64,000 nt of DNA from positions 248,001 to 312,000 of the forward strand of contig JADKJH010000001.1 of NCBI GenBank assembly GCA_016722505.1, given 5' to 3'. Below the pieces are notes generated by a model that made no database searches, was not told where the DNA came from, and saw only the letters and a list, made by a program, of their open reading frames with translations. The stretch's first letter is position 1. Each line of letters begins with the position of its first letter. The position numbers were made by a program, and so were the translations under genes. This DNA is from Holophagaceae bacterium. Lineage in GTDB: Bacteria; Acidobacteriota; Holophagae; Holophagales; Holophagaceae. Positions 19,487 through 28,314 of this stretch are shown here, in pieces.

Positions 19487-20553
19487 GGCAGGATGGCGTG
19501 ACGTAGAAGCCAGGCTTGTGCCGGGATGCTTGGAGGTTGATTCAGGGCAAGAGACCGACCGTGCTCATGCCGCCGTGTCCGAAACCAGACGGCCATGTCA
19601 TGCTGTCCGCTCACCGAAACAGGAGAATCAACAGCCTTACCAAAGCCAATGCAGGCTTCGGCGCTGATGTCACCTTTAAGCGGGGGGTGGATAAGCTCGC
19701 GCACAGCAGGCGAGCCAGCCACCAGCGGCATAGTGATCCCGTAGCTCGCTTGCGGCGGCGAGGGAAAATGAAAGGCACATGTGCCGGCTTCCGCTACCGT
19801 GGGCCTGTATAACCTGCCTGCCAGCTCTGGCGAATAATGCCAAGCCATGAGCCATTCGCCTGGTTCGATGTGTCCTTGCCCGGTTTTTCTAACAGCGTCC
19901 GTCCAGTCGTTTGTGGCTCTGAGATCACCTATCTCATGGGCGAATGCCGCCCACCAGTGGGGTTCATTTTCGCCCAGAGCGTCAGATAATGCATGCGCAA
20001 ATTCCTTGACTTCATCAAGGCCGCGAGCCTGAAGTGCATTGACAAGTTTTTCTGCATCAGAGTTTCCGGGATTATCAGGAAGACGAATTCCAGCCAGTTG
20101 GAAAATGGCCATTTCAAAGTCCACCTTGCCAGGAACAGATGGTTTCAAAACGAACCGAAGCAAGTTTTTAACTGAAGCTAGGTGCAACAGGTAGTGGTTC
20201 CGCGCGGGTCGTTCATCGAATGGAATCAGATTGCCTTGGTTGGCGATTTCGACATACGAGGAGCATGGCGTGGCAGTGGTGGAACGGCAAAGATAATGCG
20301 ATTGGTAGTCCCGAATGGCAGCATCAAATCCTTTACCGGAACCCCCGGCAGGGAAACAACCCGACCCGTCCAGATGTACTTCCCGCGCAGCATCCACACG
20401 CACATCCATGCGCCAGTTTTGCGCAAGTGGAACATGACCCGGCTCGGCGCTTAATGTTAGGGCGTCCAATGCAGCAAACCAGTGATGCGTCCCACGAGCG
20501 CGATCAAACAAGAAACTGTCGGGCTTCGGCGAAGCCCAAGGAATAATGTCCAT
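19483..20553 (-). CDS. Unknown protein, first gene of the island 1 pair
   Basis: About 356 residues beginning MDIIPWASPKPDSFLFDRAR; I do not recognise the family. It is soluble and rich in Trp, His and aromatic residues (THHWFAALDAL, EPHWWAAFAHEIGDL, EWLMAWHYSPELAGRLY), with a mid-protein block FVLKPSVPGKVDFEMAIFQL of alternating strand character. The open frame reaches 20688, but the extra 45 residues look non-coding. Neither start has a Shine-Dalgarno sequence, so ATG 20553 is chosen on composition. The stop overlaps the TPR gene start by ATGA, implying a two-component unit in which this protein and the TPR protein are made together. No enzymatic motif is evident. Confidence 0.6.
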   Translation of the reverse strand: MDIIPWASPKPDSFLFDRARGTHHWFAALDALTLSAEPGHVPLAQNWRMDVRVDAAREVHLDGSGCFPAGGSGKGFDAAIRDYQSHYLCRSTTATPCSSYVEIANQGNLIPFDERPARNHYLLHLASVKNLLRFVLKPSVPGKVDFEMAIFQLAGIRLPDNPGNSDAEKLVNALQARGLDEVKEFAHALSDALGENEPHWWAAFAHEIGDLRATNDWTDAVRKTGQGHIEPGEWLMAWHYSPELAGRLYRPTVAEAGTCAFHFPSPPQASYGITMPLVAGSPAVRELIHPPLKGDISAEACIGFGKAVDSPVSVSGQHDMAVWFRTRRHEHGRSLALNQPPSIPAQAWLLRHAILP

Positions 20554-21131
20554 ATCGGTATCAGTTCGTTTTGATTTGGTTACAGGCGTAAATGAATGAT
20601 TCAAACGCCCTAAGCTGGCGAAAAAAGAACACACCCTTTTGGGAGTGAGGTCCGAACTCACCCGGACGGACCTGTCTAGGCGGTTCATAATGCAAAAGTG
20701 GGGTTTCGAAGAAGGCTGTCATCTGTTCGTCCCTACTCCTTGGTACGCCCATCATCTGCCTAGGTCAAGGAAAACACGGAGCTAGCCATATTCGCGATGT
20801 CGGATGTTGCCGACCGATATATTAAACGCACTAATACTCGTCATCATTATCTAGACTGCCACAGCTGCCTAAATTAATTTTAAATGGACTCTCCGGTATC
20901 TCTTTTTTGTGTCATTACGACTGCGTTCCCCATACGTTCGTATACACAGCTTCGGATATTCCTGTACGACCAGGAAAGCCCATGCCGAATTCTCCTTGGG
21001 TTACTGTTCTTTTATCTCGGCCACCACTTCATGCTGGCTGTCTCCCTTCACAATTTGCTGGCTGGGTCGATATCCCGCGCAGTGGTGATGATGAATATGC
21101 TGCTCATCAATCCCCAACACTATCCATCCTG
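20554..21131. other. AT-rich intergenic region at the right edge of island 1
   Basis: This 578-bp gap has no gene I can support. It should hold the promoter of the island 1 pair, but I see no confident -35/-10 match. GC content rises again towards the Cys4 module remnant at 21132. Confidence 0.4.
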
Positions 21132-21299
21132 TCACTTGTAATCCGGGTACAGCGCCTTGATGCAGGTTGGGCAAACGCTGTGGGTGAAGTCGGCTTCGGA
21201 GTGCTGGGAGAGGTAGCTTTCCAGGGGATTCCAGGCGCCGCTTTCGTCGCGGATTTTCTTGCAGTTGGTGCAGATGGGCAGCAGGCCGGAAAGCTGGTG
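21132..21299 (-). pseudogene. Orphan copy of the sensor C-terminal Cys4 module (copy 1)
   Basis: On the minus strand this encodes QLSGLLPICTNCKKIRDE, then GAWNPLESYLSQHSEADFTH and SVCPTCIKALYPDYK with a stop. It matches the C-terminus of the propeller sensor ending at 23472. The two CxxC pairs that would bind zinc are intact. An ATG at 21377 keeps the frame open for 81 codons, but the added residues do not look like a domain, so I treat this as a headless 3' remnant rather than a gene. Confidence 0.7.
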
Positions 21300-21417
21300 G
21301 AATTGGACCAAGCGAACCCTGCCACCCCTTGACTTGGCGGGCAATGGAGAAGGACTCTGAATCAGAAGCAGCCCCATGCATGAAAACCCCCATCCTTAAC
21401 CCACCGGACAAGCGCAC

Positions 21418-22869
21418 ATGGTAGATCTCCCCGGTTCGAGCCGACGCTTTGCCCTGGTGCTTCTAGCCGCCGCGCTGTGGGTCGGTTGCCATGGATCTTC
21501 GGACCCTTCGAACCCCGCTATCGTGGTGCCGCGGTTTTCCAGTGATTTCGAGTCGGGCAGCATCCATGCTGTCACCCAGCTTGACCAAGAGGGACTGGCC
21601 TGGGAGCTGAAGCTTCGCAACGATAACGACGATGCCACCTTGCCCAACAGCTTTCGCACCTGGTGGTACGTGCGGGCCGATGATGTGCCCACCCAGCAAA
21701 GCCTGCGGCTTGAATTTTCCCGCCTTGGATTTCCGTATTATTTCGTCCCCGTCTACTCCTATGACGGAAAGACCTGGCAGTACTTTGAGGAAGCGGAGGT
21801 GGCCCTGGCGCCCGGTTTCGATCTCACGAAGCCCGACTCCTGCCGCCTTGTGATCCACAAAAAATTCGCGGCAGCAACGGTGTGGATCGCGCGCACCTTT
21901 CCCTACACCACCAACGATCTTTCGGCTTTCTTGAACTCGATTTCCACCAGCCCGCATGTGCGCATTGACACACTCGGCGCGTCTCCCCGTTTTCAAAAGC
22001 CCTTGTCCTTGATCACGATTTCGGATGCCACCGTTTCCGCTCCCAGGAAAACCATCTGGATACATGCCCGAACCCACGCGGCGGAAACCGGGCCTTCCTT
22101 TGTGCTGGAGGGGTTGATACGAGCCGTGCTGGCCGACGACGCCACTGCCAAGGCGCTTCGGCAACACTACATTTTCAAGATCGTGCCCATGCACAACCAG
22201 GACGGGGTGTTTTTAGGCAATTACCGCACCAACGCCAGCAGTATTGATCTTGAAGCTCGATGGTTGCCGTCTCCCGGAAGCCCCTATCTGGACGCGGCCG
22301 CTCCTTTGGAGAACCGCCTGATCAATCAAGGAGCCATGGTCCCCGCGTTGTTGAATGCAGCTGCGCCGGTGGTACTGGCCTTGAATCTCCATTCGTCCAA
22401 TGCCACCCCGGATACGGCGGCCTTTTTCTTTCCTCATTTCGGCAGTGATTCCAGCAAATATTCAGTGGCGCAACGGAATCTCTGGCAAAAGCAGATCGCT
22501 TTCATTCAAGAAGTGGCCAGAAATTATGGCGGTCGAATTGAACAGCCACCGGCTGACGGCGGATCGGGCTTTCTCAATTCCTTTTTCCCCGAGACCTGGT
22601 GGTGGACCCAGGCACAAGATTCGGTGAATGCCATGACCCTTGAAACAACCTACGGCCGCGCAGGTTTTGGGCACTGGGTCACCGAAAATGATCTGCGGGA
22701 TCTGGGAACAGCCCTGGCCCTGGCCATCAATAATCTGCCCCCAACACAAAGACACTCGGCTGAGACGGACGATACCACCGATACATCCATGTTCCGGCTA
22801 CCTTTTAAACCAGAGATTTATATAGAGCCAGAATATTGCCCTTTATATTATCGAGTACCTGAAGTTTGA
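21418..22869 (+). CDS. M14-type zinc carboxypeptidase-like lipoprotein
   Basis: A 483-residue exported protein with a signal peptide and lipobox LWVGC near the N-terminus. An N-terminal beta-sandwich region (about 40-155) precedes the peptidase domain, the layout of cytosolic-carboxypeptidase-like M14 proteins. Zinc ligands are suggested by HARTHAAETGPS (HxxE) and by the His in LALNLHSSNA; the catalytic Glu is probably in TLETTYGRAG. It would cleave C-terminal residues from peptides or peptidoglycan-related substrates at the cell surface. It is monocistronic, with no clear ribosome site before ATG 21418. The last 30 residues after PPTQRHSAETDD look unstructured. Confidence 0.75.
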   Translation: MVDLPGSSRRFALVLLAAALWVGCHGSSDPSNPAIVVPRFSSDFESGSIHAVTQLDQEGLAWELKLRNDNDDATLPNSFRTWWYVRADDVPTQQSLRLEFSRLGFPYYFVPVYSYDGKTWQYFEEAEVALAPGFDLTKPDSCRLVIHKKFAAATVWIARTFPYTTNDLSAFLNSISTSPHVRIDTLGASPRFQKPLSLITISDATVSAPRKTIWIHARTHAAETGPSFVLEGLIRAVLADDATAKALRQHYIFKIVPMHNQDGVFLGNYRTNASSIDLEARWLPSPGSPYLDAAAPLENRLINQGAMVPALLNAAAPVVLALNLHSSNATPDTAAFFFPHFGSDSSKYSVAQRNLWQKQIAFIQEVARNYGGRIEQPPADGGSGFLNSFFPETWWWTQAQDSVNAMTLETTYGRAGFGHWVTENDLRDLGTALALAINNLPPTQRHSAETDDTTDTSMFRLPFKPEIYIEPEYCPLYYRVPEV

Positions 22870-22957
22870 ACCCATCTGCCAGGGAAAATCCGCAGCCTGA
22901 TGGTGCGAATTAAAAACAGTGGCTGATTTTTTTGGATTTCCCACTTTTTGCTTTTCA

Positions 22958-23029
22958 TCCCCGTGAATCCCCGTTCGTCCCCGGCTAGAAAAGCTTTTTT
23001 GGCCGGGGATAAACGGGGATTTTCGGGGA
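22958..23029. repeat. Long inverted repeat with 28-bp arms
   Basis: Arms at 22958-22985 and 23002-23029 are imperfect reverse complements built from repeated TCCCCG words, separated by a 16-base loop containing AAGCTTTTTT. It lies just downstream of the carboxypeptidase gene and could act as a terminator, but the repeated-word composition is that of a dispersed intergenic element. Confidence 0.7.
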
Positions 23030-23147
23030 CAAGGCTAGCGGAATAGTGACCTGACGACACCGGCCATTTCATCAAAACGATCACCGGTTTGAAAAGCTTC
23101 TTTAGCCACGGATTCACACCTAGTCGCGTTCTATCGTGTAGAAAATG

Positions 23148-23380
23148 ATTCACCGCCAAGACGCCAAGATCGCCAAGAGTACTCGTCAGGTGCCAGCTTC
23201 GCGAATGGAATTCAGACGGCTCGGCGATGGCCTCACGCCTTGGTGTGATCCGCGCCGGGCCGTCTGAATTTGCGGGCTTTGAGCCCGCAGGCGCTACGCG
23301 CCCCGCGAAGCGATTTTGGGCTCAAATCATGAATGGTGGTGTTTGCTTTTCTTGGCGTGCTTGGCGTCTTGGCGGTGAAT
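23148..23380. repeat. Nested palindromic element with 32-bp terminal inverted repeats
   Basis: Outer arms at 23148-23179 and 23349-23380 are inverted repeats of 32 bp built from GCCAAG words. Inside are GCTTCGCG/CGCGAAGC (23196-23203, 23304-23311), an 18-bp inverted pair with one mismatch (23209-23226, 23253-23270) and the hairpin GCGGGCT/AGCCCGC (23272-23288). The arrangement folds into a closing stem with two inner hairpins. It resembles a MITE or a structured RNA; no coding sequence or clear target-site duplication is seen. The rest of the 22870-23471 gap holds nothing else I can support. Confidence 0.75.
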
Positions 23381-23471
23381 TCTTTCTTTTTGGATGCAAC
23401 TCCGTATCACACTTATTGACACGGATGAAAAGCAATCCAGGTGGCGGGATCGTGCTCATCTGTTTCCGGCC

Positions 23472-26039
23472 CTATTTTTCCGGCGGCTTGTAATCCGGGT
23501 ACAACGCCTTGATGCAGTTGGGACAGACGCTGTGGGTGAAGTCGGCCTCGGAGTGCTGGGAGATATATCTCTCCAGCGGATTCCAGGCGCCGCCGTCATC
23601 CCGGATCATCTTGCAGTTGGCGCAGATGGGGAGCAGGCCCGAAAGCTGATTGACTTGGGTCAGGGCGGTGGAGAGTTCGTCGTTCCGGGTGCGCAACTCC
23701 TCGGTCTGTTCCTTGACCTGGGCGGCCAAGGCGGCACGGCTCCGCGCCAGGGAGACTATGCGGATCCGGACGAGGCCATAGATCAGGCCAAGCCCCAGCA
23801 AGGCTTCGAGGGTGCTGAACCACCAGGTCTTCCACCATGGAGGACGGATGACGAAATCGACCCCAGCCACGGGGCCGAAATCCCCCTCGCCTTGGGCCGC
23901 GCGAACCTCGAAGCGGTAGCTATGCCCCGGGAGCGATGGATAGTGGATCACACGGGGTTCCACATCCCGCCAGGCGCTTTCCAGGCCAGCCAGCCGCACC
24001 TGGAAACGGAGGTCCCGCTCGCTCTGGTAGGTGGGCGCCGCCACCCTGAATTCCACAGTGTTGTCCTGGTAGGGCACCGCGCCCAGCGACGTGAAAGGCG
24101 GATCCACCAGCCGGTCGCCAAACCGCGCCATGATCACCTGGGCCCGAGGTGGGGGCAACGGCGAATCCGAAGGTCCGCTGTCGTAACGCACCAGCCCGCC
24201 GGAAGTGCCCACCCAAATCCGGTCGCCTTCGAGGAAGAGGGCATGGATGGAGCAATCTTCATCAATCATCCCTTCGTTGCGGCCGATGTGGAGGCCGGAA
24301 TCCAATTGGTATAGGCCCTGGTCGGTGCTCACCCAGACCTTGCCTCGGCCATCCACCTGCACGGCGTAGATGAGGTCTGTCCTTAGACCGTTGCGGGTGT
24401 TCCTGCGCTCCAGGACCGTGAGCTTGTCTCCGTCCAGACGCACCCGGGCGAGACCCTGGGGCTCCTGATAGTGGATCCAGGCGGTGCCGTCCGGCAGAAA
24501 GGCCATGCCCCGCACGGTGTGGGGCCGCAGCCCGTCCTTGTCCGAGAAGATGCGCCACTGCCCCGGCGCGACCCGCACCAGCAGACCCGCGGTGGTGCCC
24601 ACCCAGAGCCTTTTCCGCGCGTCCTCCCGGATGAGGAAAGCACCCAGCGCTTTGGCGTGGAGGAAGTCCGGACTAACTTCTTGCTTCAGTTTTCCGGCCG
24701 ATGCATCCCAGCGCAAAAGCCCTTGACTGCTGTGTCCCAGCCACACTTGGCCGTCGGAATCTTTCGTCACGCTGTTCAGGGATGATCCCAGTTCGCCCAA
24801 AGGCGGCTTCTCCACGTGGGTCTGCCCCGGGCGCAGCCAAAGGGCCGGCCCGATGGTGCTGACCATCCACAGGGTGCCCGAAGCGTCCTCGGCCATGGCC
24901 TTGATGCGCCGGCCTTCGGTGCCCGGAATGCGCGCCAGGCCTTCCGCTTCCAGCTTGGCGGCGCCGTCGTCCGTGCCCACCAGCAGGGTGCCCTCCCGAT
25001 CCCGGGTGATGGACCACACCATCTCGCCCGAAGAGCCCTTGGCCAGGGTGTAGTTCCAGACGCGTCCCCCGCCCTGGAGGCGCGCCACGGTGGGGCCCAA
25101 GACCCAAAGCGTTCCTTCCCGGTCCCTGAAGAGCGCACGCACCCAGCGGAAGGGCAGGCCACCTTCCATATCCAGCCGCTCCATGCGGTCTCCGGCGATG
25201 TGAAGAGCTCCGTTCTGGGTCGGAAGCCAGAGACTGCCATCCCCATCCACGAAGGGCGTGCTGTTGGGCGTGAGGCTTCCCGGAAGGCGACGGGATTGAT
25301 CCAGGAATTTGGTTCCGGTGGGTTCCTTCATGACCAGGGTCCGTCCCGAACCGGCCCACAACCGCCCTTGGCCATCCTCCACCACCAATGCCGGCATCCC
25401 CGGAGGAAGGCCGTCGGATTCCCTCCATATCTGCGCGGTGCCGTTGGGATGGTAGGCCCGGATACCGTTGGCCAAGGCCAGGTACATGGTGCCGCTCTTG
25501 GGTCCAGCCGTGAGGACACCCGAAACCTCGCCCTGGTGGCCGGGGAGCAGTGAGAAGGCCAGACCGTCCTGCTGCCGGAATATCCCCTGGGCCGACTTCA
25601 TCCAGATCCGCCCCTTCCCATCCAGGGCCATCTGGCTAGAGGCGGTTTGGGATGGAACGTTGCCGAGCAGCGCTGGTTCGAAGCGGCCTCCGCGAAACCG
25701 GACGAGCCCTCGCTGGGTTCCTAGCCAAAGGCCGTCTTCCGCATCGGGGAGCATGGAACCGATGTAGGCCGAAGGCAGCCCCTGCTCGGTGGTCCAGCGG
25801 CGGCACTGGCCGCGGTTGTACCGCACCAGTCCGCCTTCGGTCCCCATCCAGATGAATCCTGCCTTGTCCTGGTTGATGGTGATCGGGCCTCCAGGTGGAA
25901 GGCCGTCGTCGGGGCCCAGCACCACGAAGGGACGGTGCCCCGAGTAGGGAACTGCGGGGGCTGGCCTGCTTTCAGGGGTCGGTTGCGCGCCGGCCTGGAA
26001 GGTCAGCAGCAGCGCCCAGAGCAGATCCTTCATGGCCAC
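23472..26039 (-). CDS. Two-component-type propeller sensor with Y_Y_Y domain and C-terminal Cys4 module
   Basis: An 855-residue membrane protein. After a signal peptide, about twelve two-component-regulator propeller repeats (GxxWxGTxxGLxR types, such as GFIWMGTEGGLVRYNRGQ) form a large periplasmic propeller to about 620. A Y_Y_Y beta-sandwich follows (SLPGHSYRFEVRAAQGEGDF), then one membrane helix near 740 and a coiled coil. The protein then ends with a Cys4 module holding ICANCK and VCPNC. Such architectures usually continue into a histidine kinase or GGDEF domain; here none exists. GTG 26039 has GGGGAG 5 nt upstream. It would sense an extracellular ligand, likely carbohydrate-related; the output is unclear. 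Confidence 0.85.
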   Translation of the reverse strand: MAMKDLLWALLLTFQAGAQPTPESRPAPAVPYSGHRPFVVLGPDDGLPPGGPITINQDKAGFIWMGTEGGLVRYNRGQCRRWTTEQGLPSAYIGSMLPDAEDGLWLGTQRGLVRFRGGRFEPALLGNVPSQTASSQMALDGKGRIWMKSAQGIFRQQDGLAFSLLPGHQGEVSGVLTAGPKSGTMYLALANGIRAYHPNGTAQIWRESDGLPPGMPALVVEDGQGRLWAGSGRTLVMKEPTGTKFLDQSRRLPGSLTPNSTPFVDGDGSLWLPTQNGALHIAGDRMERLDMEGGLPFRWVRALFRDREGTLWVLGPTVARLQGGGRVWNYTLAKGSSGEMVWSITRDREGTLLVGTDDGAAKLEAEGLARIPGTEGRRIKAMAEDASGTLWMVSTIGPALWLRPGQTHVEKPPLGELGSSLNSVTKDSDGQVWLGHSSQGLLRWDASAGKLKQEVSPDFLHAKALGAFLIREDARKRLWVGTTAGLLVRVAPGQWRIFSDKDGLRPHTVRGMAFLPDGTAWIHYQEPQGLARVRLDGDKLTVLERRNTRNGLRTDLIYAVQVDGRGKVWVSTDQGLYQLDSGLHIGRNEGMIDEDCSIHALFLEGDRIWVGTSGGLVRYDSGPSDSPLPPPRAQVIMARFGDRLVDPPFTSLGAVPYQDNTVEFRVAAPTYQSERDLRFQVRLAGLESAWRDVEPRVIHYPSLPGHSYRFEVRAAQGEGDFGPVAGVDFVIRPPWWKTWWFSTLEALLGLGLIYGLVRIRIVSLARSRAALAAQVKEQTEELRTRNDELSTALTQVNQLSGLLPICANCKMIRDDGGAWNPLERYISQHSEADFTHSVCPNCIKALYPDYKPPEK

Positions 26040-26162
26040 GCCCGCTCCCCGTCTCTACAGGTATGGAGTATCCCCCAAGTCGGCTTGCCATTGAACCGAG
26101 GAATGCGGGTTCTCCTTTCACCAAGCGGGGAGCGGCTGGCCGTCCTCGAGTTCCTTTTTTTC

Positions 26163-26197
26163 TTGACAGCACGAACGATCGTTCTATTTTAAAGTCA
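26163..26197 (+). promoter_or_regulatory. Consensus promoter with palindromic TetR operator; probably leaderless
   Basis: TTGACA (26163-26168) and TATTTT (26185-26190) are separated by 16 bp. The perfect 12-bp palindrome GAACGATCGTTC (26173-26184) fills the spacer. The start ATG is at 26197, about 7 nt after the -10 box, so the transcript probably begins at or next to the start codon. Binding of the downstream TetR protein would block RNA polymerase. Confidence 0.7.
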
Positions 26198-26841
26198 TGA
26201 ACGCTTTAGCCGTCCTCGAACCCCGCACCCGCAAGGGCAGCCACACCCGGGAGGCGATCCTGGCCAAGGCCATGGACATCGCTTCGGTGCAAGGCCTGGA
26301 TGGCCTCACCATAGGGACCTTGGCGGAAGCGCTGGACCTGAGCAAGAGCGGCCTTTTCGCGCACTTCGGATCGAAAGAAGAACTCCAGCTCGCGACCATC
26401 CAGGCGGCCCGGGGCTTCTTCGCCCAGGAGGTGATGGTGCCGGGCCTGAAGGCGCGGAAGGGCCTGCCCCGGCTATGTTCGGTGATCGCCACCTGGCTGG
26501 ATTATGCCGAGCGCGAAGTCTTCCGGGGCGGTTGTTTTTTCACCGCCGTGAGCGCCGAATTCGATAGTCGGCCCGGGCCCGTGAAGGATCAGGTGGCCGA
26601 CTGCATGACGGAATGGGTGGATGCCCTGGCGCGGCTGGTGAAGGAGGCGAAGGATCTTGGCGAACTCGACCGGAAGGCCGACCCCCGCCAGCTGGCCTGG
26701 GAATTCAACAGCCTGGCCATGGGCGCCAACAACACCTACCAGCTGCAGCGGGATCCCATCGTCTTCACCTTCGCCCGCAAGGCCATCCGGGATCGCCTGA
26801 AAGTCTATGCGCCCGAAGGCACCCGGTTCCAATTGCGCTGA
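26197..26841 (+). CDS. TetR/AcrR family transcriptional regulator
   Basis: This 214-residue regulator has a TetR DNA-binding domain at about 17-63 with recognition helix LDLSKSGLFAHFGSKEELQ. The C-terminal domain contains GGCFFTAVSAEFDSRPGPVKD and WEFNSLAMGANNTYQL, typical of one common TetR subfamily. It is the first gene of an apparent operon with an SRPBCC protein and an alpha/beta hydrolase, and very likely represses that operon through the palindrome in its own promoter. No ribosome site is present, consistent with leaderless translation from ATG 26197. Confidence 0.92.
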   Translation: MNALAVLEPRTRKGSHTREAILAKAMDIASVQGLDGLTIGTLAEALDLSKSGLFAHFGSKEELQLATIQAARGFFAQEVMVPGLKARKGLPRLCSVIATWLDYAEREVFRGGCFFTAVSAEFDSRPGPVKDQVADCMTEWVDALARLVKEAKDLGELDRKADPRQLAWEFNSLAMGANNTYQLQRDPIVFTFARKAIRDRLKVYAPEGTRFQLR

Positions 26842-26867
26842 ATCGCTGAATCAGCAGGAGGCATGCC

Positions 26868-27362
26868 GTGGTCACGAATATCCATAGCCGTGAATACCAA
26901 GTGAGCGCCGCGCGCCTGGGCGAGTTGATGGATGCGCTAGGCACCACCGAGGACCGCCTTTGGCCCCATCACCGATGGCCAGCCATGCGCTTCGATAGCC
27001 CCGACGGCCCCCTGGGGCCCGGCGCCGCGGGGGGCCATGGTCCCATCCGCTACGTGGTGGAATCCTTCGATCCTGGCCTTGCGGTGCGCTTCCGATTCAC
27101 CGCGCCCAAAGGCTTCATCGGCTGGCATGGCTTCGACATCGAAGCCATCAGTGAAGGCCGTTCACGCTTGCGGCACACCATCCGGGCCGATGTGAAAGGC
27201 GCCATGCGCCTCACCTGGCCATTGGCACTCCGTTGGCTCCACGACGCCTGCGTCGAGGATGCCCTGGACAACGCCGCCCGGGCCCTGGGCGAGCCCCTGC
27301 CCCAACGCAGGCACAGCCTGGCGGTGCGTATCCTGCGCCGCCTGGGCCGGAGGGCACGATGA
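26868..27362 (+). CDS. SRPBCC-fold (polyketide cyclase/START-like) protein
   Basis: A 164-residue single-domain protein with the SRPBCC pattern: an N-terminal strand VTNIHSREYQVSAARLGELM, a central beta sheet (IRYVVESFDPGLAVRFRFTA) and a long C-terminal helix (DACVEDALDNAARAL). These proteins bind small hydrophobic ligands. GTG 26868 has AGGAGG at 26856-26861, six nucleotides upstream. Its stop overlaps the hydrolase start as ATGA. Co-transcription with TetR and a hydrolase suggests a small detoxification or lipid-modification unit; the ligand is unknown. Confidence 0.8.
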   Translation: MVTNIHSREYQVSAARLGELMDALGTTEDRLWPHHRWPAMRFDSPDGPLGPGAAGGHGPIRYVVESFDPGLAVRFRFTAPKGFIGWHGFDIEAISEGRSRLRHTIRADVKGAMRLTWPLALRWLHDACVEDALDNAARALGEPLPQRRHSLAVRILRRLGRRAR

Positions 27363-28285
27363 AGAAAACGAAAAGAGCCATGCCCTTGAGGTTCCACCTG
27401 CTGCGCCATGCGTTCCGCGGTGTCCGGATTCTCTCAACGGCGCTGGCCGCGCGGTTCGCGGAGATGCTCTTTCTCACGCCGCCCAGGCATCCCATTCCAG
27501 CGGCCGAGGCGGACGCGCTGGCCACGGGGCGGGCCTTCCGTGTGCCCTTCGAAGGCAGCCACCTGGCGGCCTGGGCCTGGGGCCCCAAACAGGGCACCGC
27601 GCCGACGGTGATCCTGCTGCACGGATGGGGCGGGCGCGCGGGCCAACTGCGCGGCTTCATCGCCCCCCTGGTGGAATCGGGCTACCGTGTGGTGGCTTTC
27701 GACGGCCCCGCCCACGGAGCCAGCGGCGGGAAGCAGGCTTCCATTTTGCATTTCGCCTCGGCCCTGGAAACCGTGGTCTCGGGGACGGGCCCGGTCCACG
27801 GCATCATCGCCCATTCCCTGGGCTGCGCCGCGGCCGCGGTGGCACTGTCGAGGGGCGTGGAGATCGAGCGGGTCTGCTTCATCGCGCCTCCCGCGATGGC
27901 CCGTCTCTACTACGAGCGGTTCCTGGGCTTCCTGGGCCTGGCGGATCGCTGGATTGCCGAATACAGCCGCCGTTTCGCGGCCCGGCGGGGCTTCACCTGG
28001 GACCAGCTGGAAGTGCCCGTCCTGGCCCCGGGCATGCGCAGCGCGCTTCTGGTTTTCCACGATGCCGATGATTCCGACGTGCCCTTCTCTGATGGCGCGG
28101 CCATCGCCACATCCTGGCCTGGCGCGGAATTGCACCGCACCGAGGGATTGGGCCATCGCCGCATCCTGAAAGCCAAGGACGTGCAGGAAAAAGCGGTGGC
28201 CTTTCTTTCGGAAGGACTGAGGTTCACGAGCTGCGTCCAAAGGTTCGAGGCGGAGTTGTTCGAACCCGCGCTAAGGGCCGGGTAG
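27359..28285 (+). CDS. Alpha/beta hydrolase
   Basis: This 308-residue protein has the alpha/beta hydrolase core. The oxyanion-hole strand is VILLHGWGGRAGQL, and FDGPAHGASGG follows. The nucleophile elbow is AHSLGCAAA with the Ser as catalytic base partner, the acid is probably in HDADDSDVPF, and the catalytic His is in GLGHRRILK. It is translationally coupled to the SRPBCC gene by ATGA at 27359-27362 and would be controlled by the upstream TetR. The N-terminal 45 residues are basic and may associate with the membrane. The substrate, an ester or lipid by family tendency, cannot be determined. Confidence 0.88.
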   Translation: MKKTKRAMPLRFHLLRHAFRGVRILSTALAARFAEMLFLTPPRHPIPAAEADALATGRAFRVPFEGSHLAAWAWGPKQGTAPTVILLHGWGGRAGQLRGFIAPLVESGYRVVAFDGPAHGASGGKQASILHFASALETVVSGTGPVHGIIAHSLGCAAAAVALSRGVEIERVCFIAPPAMARLYYERFLGFLGLADRWIAEYSRRFAARRGFTWDQLEVPVLAPGMRSALLVFHDADDSDVPFSDGAAIATSWPGAELHRTEGLGHRRILKAKDVQEKAVAFLSEGLRFTSCVQRFEAELFEPALRAG

Positions 28286-28314
28286 TCCATCGGGAAAGGC
28301 CTTTCCCGCTCATG

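Noticed and set aside
21132..21377. An 81-residue gene encoding the Cys4 module
   Set aside because: It has an ATG, but the first 27 residues lack domain character and the other orphan copy has no start at all, so both are treated as remnants.
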